Virus record (IMG/VR): IMGVR_UViG_3300042465_007039
Coordinates: 1-64,000 of that record
Origin: a virus
Direction: 5' to 3' (one strand)
DNA: 64,000 bases
Position numbers and translations under genes: made by a program. The notes below the pieces were generated by a model. It was not told the origin of the DNA. It made no database searches and worked only from the letters and a program-made list of their open reading frames with translations. Of this stretch, positions 7,535-15,809 are shown one piece after another (position 1 is the stretch's first letter; every line of letters starts with the position of its first letter).

Positions 7535-10005
7535 TGAGAATCACCGAACTAAACAAACGCACACGAATTGACGAATCCTTGCTGTTGCAAGATCCTGTTT
7601 ATCGCAGTTTCAAACAAGTGGGTCGCTACCTTGCTGAACGCCGCATGAGCGAAAAAGAAATTCTACAGGTGTTTGCTGACGCAGAAACAGGCATGACCAA
7701 CACAGCCACTGGCACCAATCGTACCATGCTGGGACGCGGCAAAGACAAGGCCACAGATCTTGCAGCCAGCATTAGAGATTCGGTCAACAAGGTGTTGAGC
7801 GGTGTACAGAATTCTGTGCCTGTGTCAGCAGTTGACACTGCTTACGATCAGGCCACTGATGCCCTGGCTGGCCTGGCCGGCGGACAAAAAGGTGCAGTAA
7901 TGCAGGCGATCAAGAAATATCGCATGCTGGTAAAGAAATATCCCAAGTCTGCTGGATTCGCCAAAGCAGCACTGGTGGCCGTCACAGGCCTGGCCACAGG
8001 CGGTGCAAGTCTTCCAGTCATTGCTGGCCTAACCTATGCGTTGGACGCAGCAATCAAAGGCGAAAAACTTTCCAGCGTGTTTGGCAAAGGTGCAGGTGCA
8101 GCAGCACTGGCCTGGGCAGGTCAATCTATTGCTGGTATGTTTGGGGCAGACCCAGCAGCTGGTGCAGCAGCCGCTGGTACTGATCCAGCTGCCGCGGCGT
8201 CTACATTTGTACCTGGTCCTGACTTGCCTACATACACTGTGCAAGCCGGCGACACACTGAGTCAGATTGCTCAAGCAAACGGTGTATCGGTACAAGAACT
8301 AGTTGGGCTAAATCCACAATTGGCAGCAGACGCTGGCGCTGTTGGTGGCCAGAATCTCAACCCTGACGTGATATTTCCCGGACAAGAAATTACATTGCCG
8401 CCTGCATCAGGAGCCGACGTTTATGCTGGTGGTGTAGGCACCAGTGCTGACACCATGGCAGACATTGCCAAAGGCAATGTGCCTGACAGTTCTATTTCGC
8501 AGACCGCAAGCCTGGAGCGCCTGGGAGGGGTTGACGCTGCTGATGTGAGTCAAGCTGCTGCTGATCCATCAAAATATTCTGCTCCTATTGATTACAGTCA
8601 ATCTGGACCAACCGGTACTGACTCACTGGGACAAAAATTAGAATACGGCATTCCTGTCAACGACAAGGGTAGTTTTATTCCACCAAACGCTGGTTTGCCC
8701 GCTGACGAATTGGCCAGACAAACAGCCGCATATGATGCCTGGAAAGCAGACTTTACCAAACGTTTTCCAAGTGCTGAACTACAGCCAGACGGATCTATGA
8801 AAGCGACCAAACCAGGCCTAGCGCCCATGTATCCATCAAACTACACACCCGGTGGTGCCAGCGGTTCAATAAGACCAAAAGGATTTACAGAATCTGTCAA
8901 GTTGATAAGATTACCGGTCAGTCAGTTGATTGACAAAAAAACAACCATCTTGAATTGGAAATTGAACGAAAGCACAGGACGCAAGAGCAAAACTGTGAAC
9001 TTAACCACTGCTGGCGCCTACACAGTGTTTGAAAACGTTGACCGATACCGCAAAGCCATCATGGAACTCAAGGGTGTGCCTGGAAGCACACGCCCGGCAT
9101 TGTATCGTCCCGACATGGCGGGTGCTCCAGTTGCACCTGCAGCCAAAAAACCCGGCCTATTGAGCCGTGGGCTCAGCAAAGTAGGTGGTGCACTGAGCAC
9201 ATTTGGTCGTCAATTTACCACCAACGTGACCAAAGAAAAACTCAAGATGAACTGGCATCAAAAGGGCAAACCCAGTGATTCAGATCAATTGGCTGCTTGG
9301 TTGGTCACACAAGGCGTGCCACAAGAAGTGGTAACTTCAGTTTACAGTAAAATGGGTCTACCAGTTGCTGCGGCTGCTACGGTAGCAGCACAACCAACAG
9401 CAGCACCAACAGCTCCTACCGCACCAACAACACCAACAACACCAACAGTAGCTACACCAACAGTAGCTACACCAACAACACCAACAACACCAACAGTAGC
9501 TACACCAACCGCCGCTACAACCAAGCCAACAGCAACCACAACAGCCGGTAAATTCCCAGGTGAAGATCCGCAAGGTGCTGGCTATATTGGTCGTAGAGAA
9601 GTTGCTCGTCGTCAGGCTGCACGTGATGCAGCGGCTGCCAAGAAACCAGTCACACCCAATTTTGGTCAACAGAATGCTGGTTACAAGAGTGTGAACTATG
9701 CACCCGCTATCAAAACTGGGGGTAGTTTGCCTAAATCAACTGCTGCACCAGCCGCAGCACCAACAAAGACACCAACTCAAGCAGAAAAGGATGCTTACAT
9801 CAAATCAATTGGCGCACCTGCCATGGCCGAAACCAGCAATGAAAAAATTGGTGGACGATACGAACCTGATGAGTTTGACGCCATGATGAGTAGACTCAAG
9901 AAACTGGCCGGGGCAGGACCGTTAAAAACTGTGTATGATCCTGCCCGACGTGTGTACAAGAATGTACCCACTGCTGCACAACCACTGACACAACCTAAAA
10001 AATGA
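7534..10005 (+). CDS. Large LysM-domain protein with low-complexity linkers; probable internal/structural protein
   Basis: 823 residues, starting at a TAATG junction. Residues about 1-110 are helical and charged. Residues about 140-220 hold Ala/Gly-rich hydrophobic stretches that could insert in a membrane. A LysM peptidoglycan-binding domain follows at about 232-290 ([13 protein letters not shown]...). After this come long linkers, including a Thr-Pro repeat tract (residues about 630-670) and a Lys-rich C-terminus. LysM binding plus possible membrane-active segments would suit a protein that helps DNA cross the envelope. The N-terminus ([15 protein letters not shown]) weakly resembles the capsid-targeting peptides of neighbouring proteins. 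No catalytic domain is visible. Confidence 0.85.
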   Translation: MRITELNKRTRIDESLLLQDPVYRSFKQVGRYLAERRMSEKEILQVFADAETGMTNTATGTNRTMLGRGKDKATDLAASIRDSVNKVLSGVQNSVPVSAVDTAYDQATDALAGLAGGQKGAVMQAIKKYRMLVKKYPKSAGFAKAALVAVTGLATGGASLPVIAGLTYALDAAIKGEKLSSVFGKGAGAAALAWAGQSIAGMFGADPAAGAAAAGTDPAAAASTFVPGPDLPTYTVQAGDTLSQIAQANGVSVQELVGLNPQLAADAGAVGGQNLNPDVIFPGQEITLPPASGADVYAGGVGTSADTMADIAKGNVPDSSISQTASLERLGGVDAADVSQAAADPSKYSAPIDYSQSGPTGTDSLGQKLEYGIPVNDKGSFIPPNAGLPADELARQTAAYDAWKADFTKRFPSAELQPDGSMKATKPGLAPMYPSNYTPGGASGSIRPKGFTESVKLIRLPVSQLIDKKTTILNWKLNESTGRKSKTVNLTTAGAYTVFENVDRYRKAIMELKGVPGSTRPALYRPDMAGAPVAPAAKKPGLLSRGLSKVGGALSTFGRQFTTNVTKEKLKMNWHQKGKPSDSDQLAAWLVTQGVPQEVVTSVYSKMGLPVAAAATVAAQPTAAPTAPTAPTTPTTPTVATPTVATPTTPTTPTVATPTAATTKPTATTTAGKFPGEDPQGAGYIGRREVARRQAARDAAAAKKPVTPNFGQQNAGYKSVNYAPAIKTGGSLPKSTAAPAAAPTKTPTQAEKDAYIKSIGAPAMAETSNEKIGGRYEPDEFDAMMSRLKKLAGAGPLKTVYDPARRVYKNVPTAAQPLTQPKK
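9424..9513 (+). repeat. In-frame short tandem repeat encoding a Thr-Pro/Val-Ala-Thr-Pro tract
   Basis: Units of ACACCAACA alternate with ACAGTAGCTACACCA within the LysM-protein gene, giving TPT and VATPT peptides. Near-identical codons in successive units show recent expansion by slippage or unequal recombination. The tract probably forms an extended flexible linker. Confidence 0.8.
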
Positions 10006-10109
10006 AAACATACAACTTCACAGTCAACGGCAAGACTTATACTATTGAAGCTGAAAACTTTCAGGTAGCTCGTGCTATTCTGGCTCAGCGTATTTCAGCT
10101 GGTGCCTAA
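10002..10109 (+). CDS. 35-residue protein, paralogue of the one at 11619
   Basis: The ATG overlaps the LysM gene's stop (ATGA) and the frame runs to a TAA at 10107-10109. The peptide [15 protein letters not shown]... is 35 residues and aligns along its whole length with a second 35-residue product at 11619-11726 (shared MKTY-FT, an Ile-x-Ala core and an A-x-x-I-x-x-x-R helix). Duplication of so small a product with conserved length supports both being real. It looks like a strand-turn-strand plus helix. Function unknown. Confidence 0.65.
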   Translation: MKTYNFTVNGKTYTIEAENFQVARAILAQRISAGA

Positions 10110-10110
10110 C

Positions 10111-10470
10111 ATGAGATACAGAGAAATTCTCGAAGCTTGTTGGACTGGTTACCGCCAGGCTGGCATGAAGAAAAAAGGCGATCGCATGGTGCCCAATTGT
10201 GTTCCTGTGAACGAAGCCGAACTGGAAGAAGATCTACGCAAGTGGTTCAAACAAAAATGGGTGCGGTTTGGACCTGATGGCAAGATCCGTGGTGACTGTG
10301 CCCGTGGTTCAGAATCTGAAGGCAAGCCCAAGTGTTTGCCACAGGCCAAGGCACATGCACTGGGCAAAAAAGGTCGTGCAAGTGCAGCAGCCAGAAAACG
10401 CCGCAAAGATCCTGATGCCAATCGTTCAGGCCCAGCAATAAATGTTAGTACCAAAGGAAAAAGCAAATGA
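10111..10470 (+). CDS. Cysteine-containing modular protein with capsid-targeting-like N-terminus
   Basis: 119 residues from the ATG at 10111. It begins MRYREILEAC; I-L-E followed by A fits a T4 gp21-type prohead protease site. The rest is two short basic modules: one with CWTGYRQAGMKKKG and NCVP, the other with DCARGSESEGKPKCLP followed by a very basic stretch (GKKGRASAAARKRRKDP). Four or five cysteines in short motifs could bind zinc or form cross-links. A packaged DNA-binding internal protein is a reasonable guess. It overlaps the next gene by 4 nt. Confidence 0.75.
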   Translation: MRYREILEACWTGYRQAGMKKKGDRMVPNCVPVNEAELEEDLRKWFKQKWVRFGPDGKIRGDCARGSESEGKPKCLPQAKAHALGKKGRASAAARKRRKDPDANRSGPAINVSTKGKSK

Positions 10471-11588
10471 TAATATCTGATCTACTGACTGAATCTGCTG
10501 GTCGTTGTCCTGAGTGCGGAGGCCCTGCTTTCTCAGATTTAATACTGGCCGAAAAGAAAGATGCCTGCTATCACAAGGTCAAGGCTAGTGCAAAAGTATG
10601 GCCCAGTGCTTATGCATCAGGTCGCCTGGTACAGTGTCGCAAAAAAGGTGCTGCCAACTATGGCAACAAGTCAGAAGGTGTGGCGGAGGACGAAGAGGTC
10701 TACCTCGGAGGAATGTCCAGGGCAGAAAGAGAAAGCCGCTTCAGACGTAGAAAACAAGATCTATTACAAGATTATGCTTTGTTGGGTAAGCTAACAACAG
10801 ACATGATTCGTGCAATTAATAACGAAGTGTTTTTGACAAAAGAACAAATAATTGATTTTTACAAGCAACAAATCGAAGATCCTGATTTAACAGCATTAGA
10901 ATATGCTCATGACAATAATATTCCAAGTAGCGGATTGTTAAAAGGTGTTTTACGCTACCTGGTCCAGCGCGGTTTTAGTATGCTTGACATTCGTAAGTTA
11001 ATGGGAAAAGCAGCTGAACAAAAAAAGAAAGATACGCTGGCATTGCCGCCACCTGGACCTGGTGAAGGTGTAGCGGAGGTCACAGGCGATGAAAAATTTA
11101 ACAAAGCAATGAGACGAACCACTGGCGACATCACTTCAGACGATGCTGCCGAAATGTGGCCAACACAAGAATTTGAACCAATTAATCTTGATTCATCATA
11201 CTTGCCAATGATGGAGAAATACAAGGCAAAATTATTTCCGTTAGCTTATGAATACTGGACTGACGGTGACAATGCAGATGAATTAAGAGCACTAGGTTGG
11301 GAGCCTGATTACGGCGACGACTATGTTATGGTGGTGCTGTCTGGCATTGGACATGATGGTCATATCCAATATGACAAATATGATTTTGATGCCGAAGGTG
11401 AAAATGTGACGGAAGCAGCAGACAACACTGCCTTTCGACAAGGCTACGAACGAGGCATACGATACTATCGTCGCGGCCCACAAAATCCCTACCAACCCAG
11501 AACTCTAGAGTTTACAGACTACAATGATGGCTATCAGATGGGCGAAGCTGACAGTTATGACAAATATGACACCTCAAGCATGGATTAA
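10467..11588 (+). CDS. Modular cysteine-rich protein with two internal GVAE sites
   Basis: 373 residues starting MIISDLLTES, another L-x-E-S end like a capsid-targeting peptide. Next come a small zinc-ribbon-like CPECGG and a basic module with CYHKVKASAKVWPSAYASG and C-R-K-K-G-A-A-N-Y-G. A GVAE motif at 71-74 separates these from a charged helical region (about 75-200). A second GVAE (201-204) precedes an acidic Tyr/Asp-rich C-terminal region. Base use in about 10740-11030 is more A+T-rich than its flanks, suggesting a separately acquired module. If GVAE is cut by the prohead protease, three products would result. Function unknown. Confidence 0.75.
   Translation: MIISDLLTESAGRCPECGGPAFSDLILAEKKDACYHKVKASAKVWPSAYASGRLVQCRKKGAANYGNKSEGVAEDEEVYLGGMSRAERESRFRRRKQDLLQDYALLGKLTTDMIRAINNEVFLTKEQIIDFYKQQIEDPDLTALEYAHDNNIPSSGLLKGVLRYLVQRGFSMLDIRKLMGKAAEQKKKDTLALPPPGPGEGVAEVTGDEKFNKAMRRTTGDITSDDAAEMWPTQEFEPINLDSSYLPMMEKYKAKLFPLAYEYWTDGDNADELRALGWEPDYGDDYVMVVLSGIGHDGHIQYDKYDFDAEGENVTEAADNTAFRQGYERGIRYYRRGPQNPYQPRTLEFTDYNDGYQMGEADSYDKYDTSSMD
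10677..10688 (+). repeat. Dispersed GVAE-coding repeat, copy 1
   Basis: GGTGTGGCGGAG in codon phase encodes G-V-A-E at residues 71-74 of the modular protein. It is one of four complete copies of GGTGTRGCGGAR in the window, all in phase and at apparent module borders, all preceded by AA. Confidence 0.6.
11067..11078 (+). repeat. Dispersed GVAE-coding repeat, copy 2
   Basis: GGTGTAGCGGAG encodes residues 201-204 of the same protein, after a proline-rich linker (LPPPGPGE) and before an acidic module. Confidence 0.6.
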
Positions 11589-11618
11589 AACTCCAGGTAA
11601 CCAAAAACGAATTAAGAA

Positions 11619-11726
11619 ATGAAAACTTATAGGTTTACCAACCGCGGCCAAGAATTCATAATACAAGCTGTGGATTTGACCGCAGCACTGGTCATTTATC
11701 GTGAGCGACTGCGTGATGCGAGCTAA
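11619..11726 (+). CDS. 35-residue protein, paralogue of the one at 10002
   Basis: ATG at 11619 to TAA at 11724-11726. MKTYRFTNRGQEFII... has the same length and pattern as the product at 10002-10109. Its last 11 nt overlap the ATG of the next gene, so it precedes an MRAKEF-type gene just as its paralogue precedes an MRYREI-type gene. The pair therefore looks like a duplicated two-gene unit. Function unknown. Confidence 0.6.
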   Translation: MKTYRFTNRGQEFIIQAVDLTAALVIYRERLRDAS

Positions 11727-12075
11727 AGAATTTGCACACTTGAAAGAAGATGCTGTGGAGGATCTTGAAAAAGATCTTGACAATCCCACGAGCTACAGTG
11801 CAATTGATCACATGATGCAGACCATTGCTAGAGATCACGGCATCACTGGCAAACAGTTGCACGATGCATTTGTGGCCAAACATGGTGTGATTCCAGACAA
11901 GTGGACACGCAAACAACTAAAAGAACTTAGCTTTTTGGGATCTGAATGTACCAAGGACTGCTCGGGGCATCGAGCTGGTTATGACTGGAGTGCCCGCAAA
12001 GGCAATCGCCCAGGCAACAGTCCCTACAGTCCCAGCTTCAACAAAGGCGCCAATCTCCGAGCCGCTGGCAAGTAA
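11716..12075 (+). CDS. Small basic protein with capsid-targeting-like N-terminus (MRAKEF)
   Basis: I choose the ATG at 11716 over a GTG at 11701 because it gives MRAKEFAHLKED, the N-terminus shared with proteins at 31811 and 33334. The 119-residue product has an acidic first helix (about 1-30), a middle that reads like a compact helical domain (GITGKQLHDAF..), and a basic Gly/Arg-rich tail with two cysteines (SECTKDC) and GYDWSARKGNRPGNSP. It is probably virion-associated by analogy with its relatives in the window. It ends one base before a convergent gene. Confidence 0.75.
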   Translation: MRAKEFAHLKEDAVEDLEKDLDNPTSYSAIDHMMQTIARDHGITGKQLHDAFVAKHGVIPDKWTRKQLKELSFLGSECTKDCSGHRAGYDWSARKGNRPGNSPYSPSFNKGANLRAAGK

Positions 12076-12804
12076 TCACAGCCGAGTATAAACAAAGTAC
12101 AAGCGTTCGTTGGCTTCACGCTTGAATGTGTCCAGCTTTAGATTGTACAGTTCAGCAAACTCATTTGCTATTTCAAACGTCCAAGGAAAGATTTCCACAT
12201 AAGGACCTGTCTTGTGCGGAATTCCCGGATTGGCTCGCAAAAAGAATTTGCCACCAGGCCGAAGCAAACTCACACAATGTGCAAATCGTACCTGAATATC
12301 TTCTCGGCTGTTGAAGTTGATGGATCCCAGTGCAATAATCACATCATGGCTTTCAGGTCGGACTCGGTAATCTAATATATCCACTTCGTAATCTGCGCAG
12401 TTATTGTAGGGGTCTATACCAATTAGGTTCTGGATGCGTCCTTTGAATGGATGATAGCCACAGCCCACATCCAGCACACTCACAGGATCGAGTTTGTTGA
12501 TTTGATCTGCCAACTCCCAGCCTGTGTGCTCGTAGTCGCCGGTGCGTGGTTTCCAGATTTCACTGAAGAAACGCAGGATATAGCGTTCACTTAGATCATC
12601 TACAATATCTCGCAGTGTGCCTTGATAGTCACAGGACAAGCTGAGTTCAGCTTCTACAGCGTCTTTGAACTTGGCGTATCTTGCTGGTGTCCACGGCAGT
12701 TGATCTACCGGTGTATCAGCATCAATAACAATTTTCTGATACTTGGGTAAATTAAACGCAGACTGAAGATTTTTTTGGATTAGAGTAAAAATTTTTGTGT
12801 TCAT
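12076..12804 (-). CDS. SAM-dependent methyltransferase (class I)
   Basis: 242 residues. Motif I is VLDVGCGYHPFKG at about residues 128-140, with an acidic strand end (GIDPYNN) and LLRPGGKFFLRAN as the late motif of class I Rossmann methyltransferases. The N-terminal 110 residues are helical and could bind the substrate. Substrate unknown: a glycan, lipid or small metabolite is more likely than DNA, since no DNA-methylase catalytic motif (N/D-PP-Y/F) is visible. It is transcribed opposite to its neighbours, its stop abutting the stop of the 11716 gene. Confidence 0.8.
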   Translation of the reverse strand: MNTKIFTLIQKNLQSAFNLPKYQKIVIDADTPVDQLPWTPARYAKFKDAVEAELSLSCDYQGTLRDIVDDLSERYILRFFSEIWKPRTGDYEHTGWELADQINKLDPVSVLDVGCGYHPFKGRIQNLIGIDPYNNCADYEVDILDYRVRPESHDVIIALGSINFNSREDIQVRFAHCVSLLRPGGKFFLRANPGIPHKTGPYVEIFPWTFEIANEFAELYNLKLDTFKREANERLYFVYTRL

Positions 12805-12816
12805 GAGAAAAATTTG

Positions 12817-12823
12817 GTAAATA
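12817..12823 (+). promoter_or_regulatory. Late promoter box for the TctC-like gene
   Basis: GTAAATA lies 33 nt before the ATG at 12857, which has a strong AAGGAG site at 12844-12849. Transcription would start near 12829, giving a normal short leader. Confidence 0.4.
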
Positions 12824-12856
12824 AATGTGATTCAAAGTTATTTAAGGAGTTTTACT

Positions 12857-13813
12857 ATGATCAAAAAATTATTACTGGTGTTGTTGGCCGTGCCTGTTAT
12901 GGCTGCTGCCTGGCAACCCACCAAACCTGTAACAGTTATCTACCCCAATGGCCCCGGTGCAGGCAACGAAATTTCATTTCGCATTGTGGCCGACATTGTG
13001 GAAAGAAAAACCGGTACAGTATTCCGAGCAGAGCACCGACCAGGCGCAGATGGTAACATTGCTATCAATCACTTTGCCACTGTACCAGCTGATGGATACA
13101 CTGTGGCCATGCCTGCTTGCAACTCCAATTGGGTTACAGCAGAAGTTTGGTACCCACAAACAGTCAAGTACAATATGTTTGATTTTGAACCAGTGGCCAA
13201 CATTGCCAAGAGTCCACTAGCATTTTGGGCAAACCCTGCTAGCAAAGTAAACACACCTGAAGATTTAATTCGTGAAATTCGAAGCAAGAGCCGGCCACTT
13301 AACTTTGCTATCGGCGGCGGCGGACACAAACTAGCAGTGGAATACCTAACAGATGCACTAGCTGTGCCGGGCGGTGATCGAGTACAAACTGCCATGTACA
13401 AAGGTCCAGCGCAAGCATTGTTGGATGTCATAGGTGGCCATGTGGAATTTGCAGTTACTCCAGTGGGAGTAGGTTATCCCCATGTCAAGGCTGGCAAACT
13501 CAAGCTGATTGGTTTGGCCAGCGAAGTTCCGCTCAAAGGTCTAGAGTCTGCTGAATTAATGAGCAAGTATGCTCCAGGACTCAACTTGTATGGTTGCTGG
13601 AACTTGATTCTGCCCAAGGGCACACCACAAGATGTACAGCAATGGTATCATGACAATTTTGTGCCGGCTATCCGTAGCGCAGAAGCACAAAAGAAGTTTG
13701 ATGATAATTTGATGTTTATCACTCGGAAAGAACACACCCCGGCTGGTGTGCATGCGGCCATGGTTAGACTCAAGTCAGACTGGACTCCGATTGCTAGAAA
13801 GGTTGCGCCTTGA
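12857..13813 (+). CDS. Periplasmic tripartite tricarboxylate transporter receptor (TctC/Bug family)
   Basis: 318 residues. The ATG at 12857, with AAGGAG 8 nt upstream, gives a clean Sec signal peptide (MIKKLLLVLLAVPVMAAA) removed before WQPTKPVTVIYPNGPGAG. The family hallmarks are present: P-x-G-x-G-N near the N-terminus, G-A-D-G-N-I-A (the G-x-x-G-x-x-A segment), the D-G-Y-T motif and a GGHV-E-F block. These proteins capture carboxylates such as citrate or other small organic acids in the periplasm for the TctAB permease. No permease genes are in the window, so a phage copy would have to work with the host TctAB. Length is normal for the family. Confidence 0.9.
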   Translation: MIKKLLLVLLAVPVMAAAWQPTKPVTVIYPNGPGAGNEISFRIVADIVERKTGTVFRAEHRPGADGNIAINHFATVPADGYTVAMPACNSNWVTAEVWYPQTVKYNMFDFEPVANIAKSPLAFWANPASKVNTPEDLIREIRSKSRPLNFAIGGGGHKLAVEYLTDALAVPGGDRVQTAMYKGPAQALLDVIGGHVEFAVTPVGVGYPHVKAGKLKLIGLASEVPLKGLESAELMSKYAPGLNLYGCWNLILPKGTPQDVQQWYHDNFVPAIRSAEAQKKFDDNLMFITRKEHTPAGVHAAMVRLKSDWTPIARKVAP

Positions 13814-13866
13814 AATACCCAGCATAAAAATATCAAATACACAACATTATCTTGATAAATTAATGC

Positions 13867-14727
13867 ATGACACAATCTAAACGTATACTAATCATGGGCT
13901 TGCCTGGCTCGGGCAAAACCTACTTTGCCGAAAAGCTAAAGAAATACCTGGAGGACAATTCTAATACACAGACCATGCCAGTTGAGCGTATGCTGCACTT
14001 AGAATTGCCGCCCATTTACTATACCAGCAAGGTGGACTGGTTCAATGCAGATGATGTGCGCAAACGATTCAACGACTGGGATTTCAGCCGTGAAGGGCGC
14101 ATTCGTCAAAGTATCAGAATGTTTGATTTTGCTGTGAGCTGCACTGAAGACTTTGTGATCTGTGACTTTGTGGCACCTTTGGTGGAGATGAGAAACAACT
14201 TCAAAGCAGATTGGACCATCTGGATGGACACCATTGATGCAGGCCGCTACGAAGATACCAACCGAGCGTTTGTTCCACCCGAGCAGTATGACTTTAGAGT
14301 CACAGAACAAAATGCTGAAAAATGGGCAGAGTTTGTGGGTGACCATATTTTGTATAATCGTCGGCGTCCAAGATTTGATTGGCAACGAGAAACAGTGCAA
14401 ATGTTGGGTCGTTGGCAACCTTGGCATGCAGGACATCGGGCCTTGTTTGATCGACTTATTGCTCGTACTGGGCAAGTTGTCATACAGATTCGTGATGTGC
14501 AAGGTTGGCAAGGTTCAAATCCTTTTGCAGTACAACAAGTAAAAGACTTTATTCGTCGAGATCTAGACCCATTGTATCAGGGACAATACGAAATACAAGT
14601 GGTGCCCAACATTGTACACATTGGGTGGGGGCGCGGGGTAGGATACACGTCAGGTGAAGAAACATTTGACGAAACCATTACAAACATTTCTGCCACCAAA
14701 ATCCGAAAAGAATTAGGGTTAAAATAA
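13867..14727 (+). CDS. Bifunctional APS-kinase-like / nucleotidyltransferase fusion
   Basis: 286 residues. The N-terminal half is a P-loop kinase resembling adenylylsulfate kinase: GLPGSGKT (residues 11-18), then WFNADDVRKRF and a later CDFVAP strand. From about residue 175 a second domain begins with GRWQPWHAGHRALFDRL, the HxGH motif of the nucleotidyltransferase superfamily, ending with ISATKIRKEL (the KMSKS-like site). The pair recalls PAPS synthetases (APS kinase plus ATP sulfurylase) or NadR-type kinase-adenylyltransferases, but is smaller than either. A sulfotransferase gene lies about 1 kb downstream, which favours a PAPS role. Confidence 0.8.
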   Translation: MTQSKRILIMGLPGSGKTYFAEKLKKYLEDNSNTQTMPVERMLHLELPPIYYTSKVDWFNADDVRKRFNDWDFSREGRIRQSIRMFDFAVSCTEDFVICDFVAPLVEMRNNFKADWTIWMDTIDAGRYEDTNRAFVPPEQYDFRVTEQNAEKWAEFVGDHILYNRRRPRFDWQRETVQMLGRWQPWHAGHRALFDRLIARTGQVVIQIRDVQGWQGSNPFAVQQVKDFIRRDLDPLYQGQYEIQVVPNIVHIGWGRGVGYTSGEETFDETITNISATKIRKELGLK

Positions 14728-14774
14728 AATGTTCAACTGTGTGAAATGTAATGTATTATTAGAAAGAACTTATT

Positions 14775-14942
14775 ATGTCAGAAAACAAACCAACTTTTAT
14801 ACAAGCAATCAAAGCAGCACAGGCGCTCAAAACCAAAATTTCGCCTGAGACGGCGGCAACAATACAACAAACAAAGAAAACACCTAGGTCGCAGGTCACC
14901 ACCAACAAGCCCACCACACGAACCACTGGCCGCGGTAGATAA
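14775..14942 (+). CDS. Small basic protein (55 aa)
   Basis: Starts MSENKPTFIQAIKAAQ after an AGAAAGA sequence and stops at 14940-14942, one base before the next ATG. The first 30 residues are a likely amphipathic helix; the rest is Thr/Lys/Arg-rich and ends in TTGRGR. It has no cysteine and no membrane segment. It may bind nucleic acid, judging only from charge. An overlapping 39-residue frame from 14729 is less likely. Confidence 0.5.
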   Translation: MSENKPTFIQAIKAAQALKTKISPETAATIQQTKKTPRSQVTTNKPTTRTTGRGR

Positions 14943-15809
14943 ATGATATTGTCTGATTTATTTCAACTTTTTAGAATCAATCAACATTGGGGCACGTCAG
15001 GAATAGATTCTATTAAGCGATGTTTGAACAAACAACATTTTTTAAACTATCCGCACAAGGTTGAATATCAGTACAACAGTCGAGGATTTAGAGATGCCGA
15101 ATGGCCTGAGACTATACAGGAGTTACAGAACGCTATTTGGTGTGTTGGAGACAGTTTTACTGTGGGTATTGGCAGTCCTTATGAATTCACGTGGCCGCAA
15201 GTTCTAGCCAAAGCCACTGGTCGCCGATGTATCAATGTCAGCATGGACGGTGCTAGCAATACCTGGATTAGTCGCCGTGCCAGACAAATTATTCATGAAA
15301 TCAACCCAACTCACATGGTAGTGTTATGGTCGTACATTCATCGTAGAGAATTGCCTAACGTTGATATCCCTGACGAAACTAGAATGATGCATTTTGACAA
15401 ATCCCAGTCAGAATTAGACGATCTTAAGAATTTTATCAATTGCTACACCAATTTAAAAAATTGTACAGCAAGTGTCAATATATTTAACGGAATTATACCA
15501 CGTTCGGGAGTGAATGGTGTTTGTGATCATATGATCCAAAGCTGGCACAACATAAAAGATCCTTCATGGTCTGAATTTCCCCCAACTACACAGGTTGAAT
15601 TTGACCAATTACCTGCCCATATAAAACAAGAAACTACTGATATATTTTCCAATGACCAGTTAGAAATTTGGTTTATTAAAAACAATTTTTGTAATATAAA
15701 TCAACTGACTGCATTGTCCATGTTAGACTATGCTAGAGATTACCATCATTTTGACTGTATCACTAGCGAGTTTTTTGTTAAACAGATTCTCAAGAACTTT
15801 GATGATTAA
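14943..15809 (+). CDS. SGNH/GDSL-family hydrolase-like protein (1 of 4)
   Basis: 288 residues. After an N-terminal 75-residue region comes WCVGDSFTVGIGSPYEFTWPQVLAKATG, block I of SGNH hydrolases with the candidate nucleophile Ser in GDS. NVSMDGASNTWISRRARQI follows as the Gly block, and MVVLWSY matches the strand before block III. Family members remove acetyl groups from sugars or cleave esters. Blocks typical of the C-terminal D-x-x-H pair are not certain here. The frame overlaps the convergent sulfotransferase by 20 nt. Confidence 0.7.
   Translation: MILSDLFQLFRINQHWGTSGIDSIKRCLNKQHFLNYPHKVEYQYNSRGFRDAEWPETIQELQNAIWCVGDSFTVGIGSPYEFTWPQVLAKATGRRCINVSMDGASNTWISRRARQIIHEINPTHMVVLWSYIHRRELPNVDIPDETRMMHFDKSQSELDDLKNFINCYTNLKNCTASVNIFNGIIPRSGVNGVCDHMIQSWHNIKDPSWSEFPPTTQVEFDQLPAHIKQETTDIFSNDQLEIWFIKNNFCNINQLTALSMLDYARDYHHFDCITSEFFVKQILKNFDD

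Noticed and set aside
9392-9543. CRISPR-like array
   Set aside because: The repeats are 9-15 nt, in frame, contiguous and without unique spacers; they encode a Thr-Pro linker in the LysM protein.
9358-9669. Reverse-strand Cys/Trp-rich and Val/Gly-rich frames opposite the Thr-Pro repeat
   Set aside because: They are mirror images of the repeat tract within the LysM gene; composition is an artefact.
14729-14848. 39-residue frame (MFNCVKCNVLL...)
   Set aside because: It overlaps the better-supported 55-residue frame at 14775, which has a purine-rich site and ends exactly before the next gene.
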